Shown here piece by piece: positions 44,174-56,106 of a stretch of 64,000 bases of DNA. The number at the start of each line of letters is the position of its first letter. Position 1 is the first letter of the stretch. The DNA is from Methylobacterium durans (GTDB taxonomy: Bacteria; Pseudomonadota; Alphaproteobacteria; Rhizobiales; Beijerinckiaceae). The position numbers and the translations under genes were made by a program. Under the pieces are notes generated by a model. The model ran no database searches. It was given only the letters and a program-made list of their open reading frames with translations, and had not been told where the DNA came from. The stretch spans positions 4,015,501 to 4,079,500 of the forward strand of contig NZ_CP029550.1 in the NCBI RefSeq assembly GCF_003173715.1. The letters run 5' to 3'.

Positions 44174-46858
44174 ATGGCTGAGCTGATGGGATCTACGGCG
44201 CCCGTGTCGGGCTCGATCGACCGGTCCGAGCGACCGGGCCGGGTCGGCCTCCTCCTCGTCCTCGCGGGCCTCCTCGTCGGCGCCGCGATCGGCCTCTCCT
44301 TCGTGGCGAACGAGCAGGCTCAGTCCCTGATCGTCTGGCTGCTGGCGCTGCTGGCGATGGCCGGCGTGTTCTTCCTGTTCGCACTGGCCATCGGCGCGAT
44401 CCAGCTGAGCGGGCAGGGCGCCCGCGACGACATCACCAAGGCGATCGTCGATGCCGCGCCGGAGGCGACGGTGGTCGTCGAGGAGGGCGGACGCCTCATC
44501 TACGCCAACGAGGCGTACCTGCGCATCGCTGGCGGTGACAACTTCTCGAACCTGCGCTCGGTGGAGCGCATTTTCGTCGGATCGCCGGAGGTCTCCGAGG
44601 CCGTCTACCGTCTCGCGCAAGGCGCCCGCGAGGGTCGCAGCCACACCGAGGAGATCCGGATGTCGCCGCCGCCGAGCGGCACCGCGGAGCGGGAATTCGC
44701 ATGGTTCCGCATCTCGGTGCGGGCGCTGAGCCGTCCCCGCCGCCCGGCCGCGCTCTGGACGGTCAGCGACATCACGCACGAGCGCGAGCGCCAGGAGAAC
44801 GTCTTTCAGGAGCTTCAGCACGCGATCGACTACCTCGACCACGCGCCTGCGGGCTTCCTTTCGATCGATCCGGCGGGCTCAATCGTCTACATGAACGCGA
44901 CGCTGGCGTCCTGGCTCGGCTACGACCTCGCCACCGTCGGGCCCGGCGGCCCGCATCTGTCCGAGATCGCGCCCGGCGCCGACGTGCTGACGAGCGCGGC
45001 AGGACTGCCCGGCGAGGTTCGAACCGACCGTTTCGATCTCGACCTGCGCCGCCGCAACGGCCACTCGCTGCCGGCGCGGCTCTATCATCGCGTCGCCTTC
45101 GGCAAGGACGGAAAGCCAGGCTCCTCGCGCACTTTCGTGATCAATCGCTCGGCCGGTGCCGAATTCGACGAGCCTCAACGGGCAGCGGAAGTGCGGCTTG
45201 CCCGCTTCCTCAACAATTCGCCGATCGCCATCGCGACGCTCGATCGCACAGGGCGGATCGCCCGGGCGAACGCCTCCTTCGCCCGGCTCTTCGGCGCCAT
45301 GCCGCGCCAAGCCATCGAGGTCGGGGCGACCGAGACCGGTCCCGATCCCAGCATGGGCGAGACCGTGACCGAGCGCGACCGCGCCGTCCTTGAGGGTGCG
45401 CTCGCCAAGGCGGCGAGCGGCCTCGGCGACGTCCAGCCGATCGAGGTAGCCCTGCAGGGTGCGGGCAACCGCTCGGCGCGCGTGTGGCTGACCCCGGCGG
45501 GTGGCGAGAGCGCTACCGACCAGAGCCTCGACGAGGCCGACCGCGAGCGCGTGATCCTCTACGCGCTCGACACGACGGCCCAGCGCCAGCTCGAGCAGCA
45601 GGTCGCGCAGACCCAGAAGATGGACACGGTCGGTCAGCTCGCGGGCGGCATCGCGCACGACTTCAACAACGTCCTCCAGGCGATCATCGGCTACTCGGAC
45701 CTCCTGCTCGCGAGCCACAAGCCGACCGATCCCGCCTTCCAGGACATCATGCAGATCAAGCAGAACGCGAACCGGGCGGCGGGTCTCGTGCGCCAGCTCC
45801 TCGCGTTCTCGCGCCGCCAGACCCTGCGGCCGGAGGTGATGAATGTCGGCGAATCGCTCTCCGAGCTGACGTTGCTCCTGAAGCGGCTGCTCGGCGAGCG
45901 CGTCGACCTCGAGCTGAAGCACGGGCGGGACATCTGGCCGGTCAAGGCCGACGTGAACCAGTTCGAACAGGTGATCGTGAACCTCGTGGTCAATGCCCGG
46001 GATGCGATGCCGAATGGCGGGCGCCTGCTCGTGCGCACCGCGAACGTGCCGAGTCAGTCCGAGGCGGAGGCGCGCGGCGGCGCGCCGGCCGGCGATCACG
46101 TCCTGATCGAGGTGCTCGACACAGGCGAAGGCATTCCGCCCGAGCTGATGGAGAAGATCTTCGAGCCGTTCTTCACGACCAAGGACATCGGCAAGGGCAC
46201 CGGCCTCGGCCTCTCGACGGTGTTCGGCATCGTCAAGCAGAGCGGTGGTACGATCGACGTGCAGTCGACGGTGGGAGAAGGCACCGCCTTCCGCATCTAC
46301 CTGCCGCGGCACGAGCCGGCCGAAGAGCCGGCCCCGGAGCCCGTCGCCATCCCGAGCCCGCCCGCGAAGCTCGCCCCGCCGGCGAAGTCGGCGGAGACCG
46401 GCGCGGCCGAGACGGCGTCGACCGACACCGCCGAAGCGTTGCCGCCCCCCGTCCCCAAGGAGGTGCGAAAGCCGTCGGCCGACCATACCGGGCAGGGCAT
46501 CATCCTCCTCGTCGAGGACGAGGATCCGGTCCGTGCCGTGAACAGCCGGGCATTATCGGCCCGCGGCTACACGGTTCTGGAAGCCGCCTCCGGTGCCGAG
46601 GCGCTGCGAATCGTCGAGGACGGAGCCCAACAGATCGACCTCGTCGTATCCGATGTGGTCATGCCCGAAATGGACGGTCCGACTCTGCTGCGAGAGATCC
46701 GCAAGCACCAGCCGGGCCTGAAGGTCATCTTCGTCTCCGGCTACGCCGAGGACGCGTTCCGCAAGAACCTGCCGGAGGGCGAGGCCTTCAATTTCCTCGC
46801 CAAGCCTTTCAGCCTGAAGCAGCTCGTCGAGACCGTGAAGAAAACCATGTCGGCCTGA
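44174..46858 (+). CDS. cckA: Hybrid histidine kinase CckA (cell cycle)
   Basis: 894 residues. Two close N-terminal membrane helices (about 25-75), PAS-type domains (about 85-205, 215-330, 345-460), a dimerisation helix with His495 in [21 protein letters not shown], an ATPase with [19 protein letters not shown] and [12 protein letters not shown], a Pro/Ala-rich linker and a C-terminal receiver with Asp827 ([13 protein letters not shown]). This is the CckA layout. CckA phosphorylates CtrA and CpdR through ChpT to drive cell cycle and motility in alphaproteobacteria. Location straight after flagellar genes with CtrA boxes in front supports the assignment. Confidence 0.93.
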   Translation: MAELMGSTAPVSGSIDRSERPGRVGLLLVLAGLLVGAAIGLSFVANEQAQSLIVWLLALLAMAGVFFLFALAIGAIQLSGQGARDDITKAIVDAAPEATVVVEEGGRLIYANEAYLRIAGGDNFSNLRSVERIFVGSPEVSEAVYRLAQGAREGRSHTEEIRMSPPPSGTAEREFAWFRISVRALSRPRRPAALWTVSDITHERERQENVFQELQHAIDYLDHAPAGFLSIDPAGSIVYMNATLASWLGYDLATVGPGGPHLSEIAPGADVLTSAAGLPGEVRTDRFDLDLRRRNGHSLPARLYHRVAFGKDGKPGSSRTFVINRSAGAEFDEPQRAAEVRLARFLNNSPIAIATLDRTGRIARANASFARLFGAMPRQAIEVGATETGPDPSMGETVTERDRAVLEGALAKAASGLGDVQPIEVALQGAGNRSARVWLTPAGGESATDQSLDEADRERVILYALDTTAQRQLEQQVAQTQKMDTVGQLAGGIAHDFNNVLQAIIGYSDLLLASHKPTDPAFQDIMQIKQNANRAAGLVRQLLAFSRRQTLRPEVMNVGESLSELTLLLKRLLGERVDLELKHGRDIWPVKADVNQFEQVIVNLVVNARDAMPNGGRLLVRTANVPSQSEAEARGGAPAGDHVLIEVLDTGEGIPPELMEKIFEPFFTTKDIGKGTGLGLSTVFGIVKQSGGTIDVQSTVGEGTAFRIYLPRHEPAEEPAPEPVAIPSPPAKLAPPAKSAETGAAETASTDTAEALPPPVPKEVRKPSADHTGQGIILLVEDEDPVRAVNSRALSARGYTVLEAASGAEALRIVEDGAQQIDLVVSDVVMPEMDGPTLLREIRKHQPGLKVIFVSGYAEDAFRKNLPEGEAFNFLAKPFSLKQLVETVKKTMSA

Positions 46859-46945
46859 GGAACGGCCACGGCAGGCATCTCCCTGCATGCCGCATCAATC
46901 TCTGGCGAAAGGCTGGACAACGTACCGTACGCCCTTGCCGGACGA

Positions 46946-46960
46946 GAACAAAACAGGTAC
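46946..46960 (+). promoter_or_regulatory. Candidate LexA (SOS) box in the recA promoter
   Basis: GAAC-AAAACAG-GTAC matches the alphaproteobacterial LexA pattern GAAC-N7-GAAC with one mismatch. It lies inside the spacer of a possible promoter (TTGCCG 46935-46940, 17 bases, TACATA 46958-46963), where bound LexA would block polymerase. It is 62 bases before the recA start. Confidence 0.55.
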
Positions 46961-47021
46961 ATAAATCGGCAACCGGGCGCATTGAGAACGGCGCCCTTTC
47001 CACGCATAAGGATGCCGACGA

Positions 47022-48113
47022 ATGGCCCAGGCCGCACTGAAAGTGGTGGAAGCTCCCAGCATGGATAAGGACAAGGCCAAGGCGATCGACGCCGCTCTGT
47101 CCCAGATCGAGCGCGCCTTCGGCAAGGGCTCGATCATGCGCCTCGGCAAGACCGACAAGGTGCAGGAGGTCGAGACCGTCTCGACCGGCTCGCTCGGCCT
47201 CGACATCGCTCTCGGCGTCGGCGGCCTGCCGCGCGGGCGCGTCATCGAGATCTACGGCCCCGAATCGTCGGGTAAGACGACGCTCGCGCTTCACACCATC
47301 GCCGAGGCCCAGAAGAAGGGCGGCGTCTGCGCCTTCGTCGACGCGGAGCATGCCCTCGATCCGGTCTACGCGCGCAAGCTCGGCGTCAATCTGGACGATC
47401 TCCTGATCTCGCAGCCCGACACCGGCGAGCAGGCGCTCGAGATCACCGACACCCTCGTCCGCTCGGGTGCGATCGACGTGCTCGTGGTTGATTCGGTGGC
47501 CGCCTTGACGCCCCGGGCCGAGATCGAGGGCGAGATGGGCGAGTCGCAGCCCGGCCTGCAGGCCCGCCTGATGAGCCAAGCCCTGCGCAAGCTGACGGGC
47601 TCGATCTCGCGCTCGAACTGCATGGTCATCTTCATCAACCAGATCCGGATGAAGATCGGCGTGATGTACGGGAGCCCCGAGACGACGACAGGCGGCAACG
47701 CCCTGAAGTTCTACGCCTCGGTGCGCCTCGACATCCGCCGTATCTCGACGCTCAAAGACCGCGATGAGGCGATCGGCAATCAGGTCCGCGTCAAGGTCGT
47801 CAAGAACAAGGTCGCGCCGCCCTTCAAGCAGGTCGAGTTCGACATCATGTTCGGCGAGGGCGTCTCGAAGGTCGGCGAGCTGATCGACCTCGGCGTGAAG
47901 GCCGGCATCGTCGAGAAATCCGGGGCTTGGTTCTCGTACGCGAGCCAGCGCCTGGGCCAGGGCCGCGAAAATGCCAAGGGCTTCCTGCGCGACAATCCGG
48001 ATATCGCAGGCAAGATCGAAGCGTCGATCCGCCAGAATTCCGGCCTCGTCGCTGAGCGGATCCTCGAGAACGCGACGCCGACCGCCGACGACCTCGACGA
48101 GGGCGAGGCCTGA
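47022..48113 (+). CDS. recA: Recombinase RecA
   Basis: 363 residues. Walker [10 protein letters not shown], Walker [23 protein letters not shown], and the L2 DNA-binding loop [20 protein letters not shown] are all present. RecA forms filaments on single-stranded DNA for recombination and triggers LexA self-cleavage. AAGGA lies 11 bases before the ATG. It has a candidate LexA box upstream and a strong terminator downstream, so it is a single-gene unit. Confidence 0.98.
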   Translation: MAQAALKVVEAPSMDKDKAKAIDAALSQIERAFGKGSIMRLGKTDKVQEVETVSTGSLGLDIALGVGGLPRGRVIEIYGPESSGKTTLALHTIAEAQKKGGVCAFVDAEHALDPVYARKLGVNLDDLLISQPDTGEQALEITDTLVRSGAIDVLVVDSVAALTPRAEIEGEMGESQPGLQARLMSQALRKLTGSISRSNCMVIFINQIRMKIGVMYGSPETTTGGNALKFYASVRLDIRRISTLKDRDEAIGNQVRVKVVKNKVAPPFKQVEFDIMFGEGVSKVGELIDLGVKAGIVEKSGAWFSYASQRLGQGRENAKGFLRDNPDIAGKIEASIRQNSGLVAERILENATPTADDLDEGEA

Positions 48114-48434
48114 TTCCAGGCAGCACCCGACCGATGCGAAGGCCCGCCGCGAAAGATCGCGGCGGGCCTTCTCGCATTCAAGTCAGCCGAGTGGATCGGG
48201 TCGAGCGAGCAGGCGACGGCAAGGCGTCGGACTCCGATCGGCATAGGCGGGGCCCCGATAGAAACGGTGTGGACCCTCGGCCGGTCGTTGCGCGGAGCGA
48301 CGCGGACGTGAATTCACCGGCGCGAAACCACCCGTGACTTGCGCCGCGCCTCTCCTTATGAGGACGGAGAACGCTAGCCAGGCTTCGCCGTGAGGCGCGT
48401 GGCGCAGGGCCAGATCAGGACAGAGTCTATTTCG
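48114..48434. other. Intergenic region between recA and alaS
   Basis: 321 bases. It starts with the recA terminator; the rest is moderately GC-rich and has no coding sequence I can support. It must contain the alaS promoter, but no clear -35/-10 pair was found. Confidence 0.45.
48139..48176 (+). terminator. Strong intrinsic terminator after recA
   Basis: A perfect 14-bp stem (AAGGCCCGCCGCGA / TCGCGGCGGGCCTT) with a 4-base AAGA loop, followed by CTCGCATT, 25 bases after the recA stop codon. Confidence 0.85.
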
Positions 48435-51116
48435 ATGAGCGGCGTCAACGAGATCCGGTCGACCTTCCTCGACACTTTCGCGAAGGCGGGCCACGCCGTG
48501 CTGCCCTCGTCATCGCTCGTGCCGAAGAACGACCCGACGCTGATGTTCACGAACGCCGGGATGGTGCAGTTCAAGAACGTCTTCACCGGGGTCGAGAAGC
48601 GGCCCTACACGAAGGCGACCACGGCACAGAAATGCGTGCGCGCTGGCGGCAAACATAACGATCTCGACAACGTCGGCTACACTGCCCGCCACCTGACCTT
48701 CTTCGAGATGTTGGGTAATTTCTCCTTCGGCGATTACTTCAAGGCCGAGGCGATCGAGCTGGCCTGGAATCTGATCACCAAGGAATTCGGCCTCACGCCC
48801 GAGAACCTGCTCGTCACGGTCTACGCGGACGACGACGAGGCGGCGGGCCTCTGGCGGAAGATCGCGGGCTTCACCGACGCCAAGATCATCAGGATCGGCA
48901 CCTCCGACAATTTCTGGCAGATGGGCGATACCGGCCCCTGCGGGCCCTGCTCGGAGATCTTCATCGACCGCGGGTCGGACTTCGCAGGCGGCCCGCCCGG
49001 CTCCCCCGACGAGGACGGCGACCGCTTCCTGGAGTTCTGGAACCTCGTCTTCATGCAGTACGATCAGGTGACCCCCGGCGAGCGCCAGGCGCTCCCGCGG
49101 CCCTCGATCGACACCGGCATGGGCCTGGAGCGGATGGCCTCGATTCTCCAGGGCGTGCCGACGATCTACGAGACGGATCTTTTCCGGGCCCTGATTGACG
49201 CGGTGGCGCATGCTGTTAGCCGGGCGCCGACGCCCGAGACTGCGGCCTCCTACAAGGTCGTGTCCGATCACCTACGCTCGACGTCCTTCCTGATCGCGGA
49301 TGGGGTTCTGCCCTCGAACGAGGGCCGCGGTTACGTGCTGCGCCGGATCATGCGCCGCGCCATGCGCCATCTGGAGCTGCTCGGAGCCCGCGAGCCGGTG
49401 ATGTATCGGCTCGTCCCGACTCTGGTGCGCGAGATGGGTCCGACCTACACCGAGCTGATGCGGGCCGAGCCGCTGATCTCCGAGACCTTGCGTCTCGAGG
49501 AAACCCGGTTCCGGCGCACGCTGGAGCGGGGGCTCGCCATCCTCGACGCGGAGAGCCGCGACCTGACGGCCGGCCAGAATCTCTCGGGCGAGACCGCCTT
49601 CACGCTCTACGACACCTACGGCTTCCCCCTCGACCTGACGCAGGACGCCCTCAAGAACCGCGGCATCGGCGTCGATACGGCGGCCTTCAACACGGCGATG
49701 GAGCGGCAGCGCCAGGCTGCCCGCGCCGCTTGGTCGGGCTCTGGAGAGGCCGCGACCGAGACGGTTTGGTTCGCGATCCGAGAGCGGGTCGGCGCGACCG
49801 AGTTCCTCGGTTACGAGACCGAGACGGCCGAGGGTATCCTGACCTCGCTTCTGCGCGAGGGCGCCGAGGTCGAGGCGCTGAAGGCCGGTGAGAGCGGCCT
49901 CGCGCTCCTCAATCAGACGCCGTTCTACGCCGAATCGGGCGGTCAGGTGGGCGACACCGGCCTCATCGTCGCCGCCGGCCTAAAGGCACGCATCACGGGC
50001 ACCGAGAAGAAGCTCGGCGATCTCTTCGTCCATCATGTGACCGTGGACGAGGGCAGCCTCGCGCTGGGGCAGGCCGTGGAGCTGCAGGTGGATCACGCGC
50101 GGCGCAACGCGATCCGCGCCAACCATTCGGCGACCCACCTGCTGCACGAGGCGCTGCGGCAGGTTCTCGGCGACCATGTCGCGCAGAAAGGCTCGCTCGT
50201 GTCGCCCGAGCGCCTGCGCTTCGACTTCAGCCATCCGAAGCCGATGGACGACGCCGAGCTCCGCGCCGTCGAGGATATCGCCAACGCCGTTCTCCTTCAG
50301 AACGCTCCGGTCGTGACCAAGCTGATGGCGGTCGACGAGGCGATCGAGTCCGGAGCCCGCGCGCTGTTCGGCGAGAAATACGGCGACGAGGTCCGGGTGG
50401 TCTCGATGGGTCGGCCCGTGGACGCCGCCGGTACCGAGACCGAGGGCGGGCGCCTTTCGAATTTCTCGATCGAGCTCTGCGGCGGCACGCACGCCGCCCA
50501 AACCGGCGACATCGGCCAGATCACGGTGGTGGGGGAAAGCGCCGTCGGCGCGGGCGTGCGCCGCATCGAGGCGATGACGGGCAACGCCGCCCGCCGTCAC
50601 CGGGCGGAGGAGAGCCGGACCCTGGGCGCGCTCGCCGGCATCCTGAAGGCACCTGTCGCCGACGTGGCCGAGCGCCTCTCGGCCCTGATGGAGGATCGCC
50701 GCCGCCTGGAGCGGGAACTCGCTGAGACACGGAAGAAGCTCGCGATGGGCGGGGGCGCTCAGGGGGGCGATGCGGCTCGCGACGTGAACGGCGTCAAGCT
50801 GATGGCCCGCGTCGTCGAGGGCGTTGAAATGCGCGACCTCAAGAGCCTGGCCGACGAGGGCAAGAGCCGTCTCGGATCGGGCATCGTCGCGATCGTGGGC
50901 GTCGCTGCGGACGGCAAGGCCGGCCTGGTGGTCGGCGTCACCGAGGATCTGACGGAGCGGTACGACGCAGTCGGTCTGGTGCGGGCCGGTGCCGGCCATC
51001 TCGGCGGCAAGGGCGGCGGCGGGCGCCGCGACATGGCCCAGGCCGGTGGCCCGAACGGAGCGGGCGCCGAAGCGGCCCTGGCTGCCATCGCGGACGCTCT
51101 CTCCGCCGCAGCCTGA
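48435..51116 (+). CDS. alaS: Alanyl-tRNA synthetase
   Basis: 893 residues from the ATG at 48435, standard for AlaRS. The class II core begins with [15 protein letters not shown] and includes [11 protein letters not shown]; the editing domain has [16 protein letters not shown] and the distal CGGTH, which together bind zinc; the C-terminal coiled coil and C-Ala domain end the protein. It charges tRNA-Ala; one such tRNA is encoded 1.4 kb downstream. A 9-bp hairpin lies just after the stop codon. Confidence 0.98.
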   Translation: MSGVNEIRSTFLDTFAKAGHAVLPSSSLVPKNDPTLMFTNAGMVQFKNVFTGVEKRPYTKATTAQKCVRAGGKHNDLDNVGYTARHLTFFEMLGNFSFGDYFKAEAIELAWNLITKEFGLTPENLLVTVYADDDEAAGLWRKIAGFTDAKIIRIGTSDNFWQMGDTGPCGPCSEIFIDRGSDFAGGPPGSPDEDGDRFLEFWNLVFMQYDQVTPGERQALPRPSIDTGMGLERMASILQGVPTIYETDLFRALIDAVAHAVSRAPTPETAASYKVVSDHLRSTSFLIADGVLPSNEGRGYVLRRIMRRAMRHLELLGAREPVMYRLVPTLVREMGPTYTELMRAEPLISETLRLEETRFRRTLERGLAILDAESRDLTAGQNLSGETAFTLYDTYGFPLDLTQDALKNRGIGVDTAAFNTAMERQRQAARAAWSGSGEAATETVWFAIRERVGATEFLGYETETAEGILTSLLREGAEVEALKAGESGLALLNQTPFYAESGGQVGDTGLIVAAGLKARITGTEKKLGDLFVHHVTVDEGSLALGQAVELQVDHARRNAIRANHSATHLLHEALRQVLGDHVAQKGSLVSPERLRFDFSHPKPMDDAELRAVEDIANAVLLQNAPVVTKLMAVDEAIESGARALFGEKYGDEVRVVSMGRPVDAAGTETEGGRLSNFSIELCGGTHAAQTGDIGQITVVGESAVGAGVRRIEAMTGNAARRHRAEESRTLGALAGILKAPVADVAERLSALMEDRRRLERELAETRKKLAMGGGAQGGDAARDVNGVKLMARVVEGVEMRDLKSLADEGKSRLGSGIVAIVGVAADGKAGLVVGVTEDLTERYDAVGLVRAGAGHLGGKGGGGRRDMAQAGGPNGAGAEAALAAIADALSAAA

Positions 51117-51126
51117 GTGAGGATTC

Positions 51127-51162
51127 CTCGGCGGAGCCCCGGTTCGTCGGAGATCCGCCGAG
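51127..51162 (+). terminator. Hairpin after alaS
   Basis: A 9-bp perfect inverted repeat (CTCGGCGGA / TCCGCCGAG) ten bases after the stop codon. There is no T-run after it, so it may stabilise the transcript end rather than terminate by itself. Confidence 0.4.
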
Positions 51163-51191
51163 CGGCCCTCGGATGTGAAGCGGGCGCGGCC

Positions 51192-51617
51192 TCAGTTCAC
51201 GCGCTTCCAGGTCTGGCGCTTGCAGAAGACGCTCATCACGCAGCCCGCGACCTCGATCGTGCTCGGGCCGGTCACCTTGAGGCTGCCCGCGTAGGTCTTC
51301 CCGTCCTTCGGGTTGTAGAGCGTCCCCTCGTAGCCGTCTGCGGTCGGTGTCGTGGCGTTGACGATCTGCATGCCGACCACGCTGCGGGTGCGCAGCGATG
51401 GGTTCGGGTTGTTCTCGTCGATGCCCTTGCCGGAGGTACTGACGATCGTGCCGCACAGGCCGCTGCCGCAACGGCTCAGGCGCACCTTCGAATCTCCCGT
51501 CTCGGTCAGCCAGACACCGCTCGCGTCGCCCCCCTTCTGCGCCTGCGCGGACGACGCGACGGCGGTGAGAGCGAGAAGCAGGGCGGGGAGCAGGTGGCGC
51601 ACGCGCGTCTTTGTCAT
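51192..51617 (-). CDS. Exported DUF2147 family protein
   Basis: 141 residues from the ATG at 51617. A signal peptide (MTKTRVRHLLPALLLALTAV, ending SSAQAQ) precedes the domain with GVWLTETGDSKVRLSRCGSG and LCGTIV, then a segment YEGTLYNPKDGKTYAG and a C-terminal CVMSVFCKRQTWKR. These are the DUF2147 landmarks, a small beta-barrel-like periplasmic protein of unknown function. The earlier in-frame start at 51710 is rejected, as it would put the signal peptide internal. Confidence 0.88.
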   Translation of the reverse strand: MTKTRVRHLLPALLLALTAVASSAQAQKGGDASGVWLTETGDSKVRLSRCGSGLCGTIVSTSGKGIDENNPNPSLRTRSVVGMQIVNATTPTADGYEGTLYNPKDGKTYAGSLKVTGPSTIEVAGCVMSVFCKRQTWKRVN

Positions 51618-51781
51618 TCGTGGTTCCTCCCATCGGTACCGTTGCGGACCTTGAACGAGTTTTAGCGTTCGCGGTCTGGCTTCGGCAAGGCTCGAGATGC
51701 GAGCCCACACTGTCCCGACGGGTCACGCGCCGGATTCTTCGCAGACACGGTATGCAACTTCGGCGTCGCACGGGCGATGCC

Positions 51782-52417
51782 TCAGCGAGGTCCGAGGACG
51801 GCGCCCTTGTAGATCTCGGCGACCTCGCAGAACGGCTTGCCGTCTCCGGTCGAGAGCACAGCCTCGACCGCGAACAGAGCCTCGTCCGGCGCGGGCCGAT
51901 GCGCGGACGCGGTGTTCCAGATCATGCGAACGCCGAGATTGCGCCGGCTGGGATCGAGGGGCTTCACAACGCGGCCGAAGGGCGTGTCGCTGTCGGCGAG
52001 CGCGGCGTTCATTGCGGCTGTGAGGCGGCCCGGGACGTACCAGTTATCGGCCTCGGAAAGGATGTGCTCGCCGCAGGTGAGCCGGACGCGGCGGTAGCGG
52101 ACCGGTTCGTCCGGAGCGAGGGCGAGGCGCCGGGCCTGGGCCTCGCTCAAAGGCTTCTCCGGCGCTCCGACGCGCCGGGCCACGAGACTCGGCACCTCGG
52201 CGAGGCCGCGTTCCGCGCACCACGCTTCCAACACGGAGGTGGCGCTCGGGCCCGAGAGGAGCCGCGCCTTCAATGTCTCGATCAGTGCCGTCGCCTCAGC
52301 CGTGTCCGGGCCGGGCCGAGTGGCCTCGTCCGACCGCGCCCCGGGCGCCTCGGCATGGACGGGAACGATCGGAACAAGCATCGCCATCGCAGCTCGGATA
52401 TAGGCAGCCCGTCTCAC
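51782..52417 (-). CDS. Exported hypothetical protein, chorismate-lyase-like fold candidate
   Basis: 211 residues with an N-terminal signal-like hydrophobic stretch ending VPVHAEA. The conserved part is APDEPVRYRRVRLTCGEHIL then SEADNWYVPGRLTAAMN and FGRVVKPLDP. The pairing of RYRRVRL with SEADNWYVP and TPFGRVV is like the UbiC/chorismate-lyase superfamily, in which a small ligand is held in a buried site. The signal peptide argues against a role in ubiquinone synthesis in the cytoplasm. The domain call is tentative and the ligand unknown. Confidence 0.5.
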   Translation of the reverse strand: MRRAAYIRAAMAMLVPIVPVHAEAPGARSDEATRPGPDTAEATALIETLKARLLSGPSATSVLEAWCAERGLAEVPSLVARRVGAPEKPLSEAQARRLALAPDEPVRYRRVRLTCGEHILSEADNWYVPGRLTAAMNAALADSDTPFGRVVKPLDPSRRNLGVRMIWNTASAHRPAPDEALFAVEAVLSTGDGKPFCEVAEIYKGAVLGPR

Positions 52418-52501
52418 GCGCGTACCCTCGCAGGTGGAGATGCCCCGCGATAGAAGCTGTCGGCGAAATGGTCCAGATTCTAGAAATCGTAGAGGAGGGG
52501 A

Positions 52502-52577
52502 TGGTGGAGCCTAACGGGATCGAACCGATGACCTCTTCCATGCCATGGAAGCGCTCTCCCAGCTGAGCTAAGGCCCC
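52502..52577 (-). tRNA. tRNA-Ala, anticodon GGC
   Basis: 76 bases including the encoded CCA. Acceptor GGGGCCT pairs with AGGCTCC (one G-U), D-stem GCTC/GAGC, anticodon stem CTTCC/GGAAG with loop ATGGCAT (anticodon GGC) and T-loop TTCGATC. The T-stem has one T-T mismatch at its second pair (50-64), but all other features are standard. It reads GCC codons, the most used alanine codon in GC-rich genes here. A matching promoter lies 82 bases upstream. Confidence 0.97.
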
Positions 52578-52658
52578 ACTCTATCCACCGCGGCGGCTGG
52601 AAGCGTCCGCGGAGTTCGTCTCGCCGCCGGGTCCGTAGTGCCCGCCGGCGAGGCCGGT

Positions 52659-52687
52659 TCTATAGGCGGCTCCCGGCCCGGACTCAA
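52659..52687 (-). promoter_or_regulatory. Promoter of tRNA-Ala
   Basis: Minus strand TTGAGT (52682-52687), 17-base spacer, TATAGA (52659-52664). Five of six -35 bases and four of six -10 bases agree with the consensus. It lies between the FYDLN protein gene and the tRNA on the same strand. Confidence 0.7.
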
Positions 52688-52774
52688 CCCCTTTTTTCGC
52701 TCAGCGGAGCCGTTTTTCGCTGGCACCCGGCAGCGCTTCGCCGGACGGAGATGGAGGGCGCGGAATCGGCCGCC

Positions 52775-53158
52775 TCAGCTTTCCTCGTCGTTCTCGATGT
52801 CGCCGTCGATCAGGTCGGACACGTCGTCGTCGCCGGAATCCTCCTCTTCGAGGAAGGTGTCGTCGTCGCTGTCGCCGCTGTCAGCGTCGTCACTGGAATC
52901 GTCATCCGTCGAGGTATCCGCGTCGTCCTCGGCAGCCTCGACCTCGTCGAGCGAGACCATCTCCGGACCCTTGTCGTCCGTATCCTCGTCCTCGTCGGTC
53001 GAGCGAGCGGCCAGGGCCGGGGCGGCCACGCGGCTCGTGGCGACGGCTTGGTAGACGGTGCCGCATTTCGGACAGATCGCGGGATCGCGGTCGAGGTCGT
53101 AGAATTTCGCGCCGCAGCTCATGCATTGGCGCTTCATGCCGAGTTCCGGTCTGGCCAC
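52775..53158 (-). CDS. FYDLN-acid domain protein (TIGR02300 family)
   Basis: 127 residues. N-terminal zinc ribbon: Cys12, Cys15 in CMSCGAKFYDLDRDP and Cys29, Cys32 in CPKCG; the FYDLD segment gives the family name. After residue 50 it is almost all Asp, Glu and Ser, an intrinsically disordered acidic tail. The family is restricted to alphaproteobacteria and its function is unknown. It is divergent from aroA. Confidence 0.9.
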   Translation of the reverse strand: MARPELGMKRQCMSCGAKFYDLDRDPAICPKCGTVYQAVATSRVAAPALAARSTDEDEDTDDKGPEMVSLDEVEAAEDDADTSTDDDSSDDADSGDSDDDTFLEEEDSGDDDVSDLIDGDIENDEES

Positions 53159-53243
53159 GGGCGAAAACCTCTAAGGTGCGGATCTGGGAGAGGGGCCCCG
53201 TTAGTCGCGCCGGGCGCCCGTGTCAAATGCCGGCGTTTCGTGA

Positions 53244-55378
<2,135 letters not shown>

Positions 55379-55466
55379 ATCGCGGCCGACGGATAAGCCG
55401 CGGAGGCGATGGCGGGCCGGCATCTCGGACGTCGCCACTTCCGCCTGCCGACGCGTCGATCGAAAA

Positions 55467-55525
55467 CAAGCATCTGCCAATTGAAATGTTAGGGCATTAT
55501 CAATTTCCGCGCGTAAAAATGCTTG
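55467..55525. other. Nested inverted repeats in the cmk-lipoprotein gap
   Basis: Outer arms CAAGCAT (55467-55473) and ATGCTTG (55519-55525) enclose an inner hairpin AATTGAAATG / CATT-A-TCAATT (55479-55488 with 55495-55505) with loop TTAGGG and one bulged A. The region is strongly AT-rich, unlike flanking genes. It could be a small RNA, an operator or a processed leader of the lipoprotein gene 130 bases further on. No gene is present. Confidence 0.4.
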
Positions 55526-55652
55526 GTCATGTCGAGTGCGTCGATGCATGCGTGCCGAGATCGACTGATTTTTCTTGATCAGAATAGAAGAACTGGGCAC
55601 GATCGACGAGCAGCCGCCAGAAGTGCGGTCGCAAGATCTTCGGGGAAGCAGT

Positions 55653-56099
55653 GTGAGAGGTGGCCTCTGTGCCGCGGCCCTTGTAGCCACGGCTGTCGGC
55701 GCGTGCGGTAGCATCACGCGGGGGACCAGCGAGCCCGTGACGTTCATCTCTGAGCCATCCGGCGCGACGGTGACGACGCCACGGAAATACGCCTGCGCGT
55801 CGACCCCCTGCACGCTTGATGTGGACCGCTCTGACGCGTTCGACGCGACCTTCACGCTGCCGGGCTATCGGCCGGAGACGGTCCCGGTGCGCACGACGGT
55901 GGCGACGCGGGGCGCAGTTGGCATGGCCGGCAATGTCCTGTCAGGCGGCCTGATCGGCGTCGGAGTCGACGCCTATACGGGAGCCGCCCTCGACCACGAG
56001 CCGAACCCGGTCGTCGCGCGGCTCACGCCGCTCGGCCCGGCGCGTGTGCCAGCGCCGACACGCAGACGCGGCCCGGGACCGGCCAGCCCCGGCGCATGA
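55653..56099 (+). CDS. PEGA-domain lipoprotein
   Basis: 148 residues from a GTG at 55653 preceded by a GGGGAAG ribosome-binding site. The N-terminus is a lipoprotein signal (hydrophobic stretch ending VGAC, lipobox Cys). The mature part has the PEGA motif (VTFISEPSGATVTT, later CTLDVDRSD and FTLPGYRPETVPV), then a Gly-rich GLIGVGVDAYTGAALDHEPNP segment and a Pro/Arg-rich end. PEGA domains occur in envelope and surface-layer-linked proteins. Function unknown. Confidence 0.75.
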   Translation: MRGGLCAAALVATAVGACGSITRGTSEPVTFISEPSGATVTTPRKYACASTPCTLDVDRSDAFDATFTLPGYRPETVPVRTTVATRGAVGMAGNVLSGGLIGVGVDAYTGAALDHEPNPVVARLTPLGPARVPAPTRRRGPGPASPGA

Positions 56100-56106
56100 G
56101 CGGCGC

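Noticed and set aside
52502..52577. tRNA-Ala as a degenerate tRNA because of the T-stem T-T mismatch
   Set aside because: All other stems, the loops, the anticodon, CCA and a good promoter are normal; one mismatch does not indicate a pseudogene.
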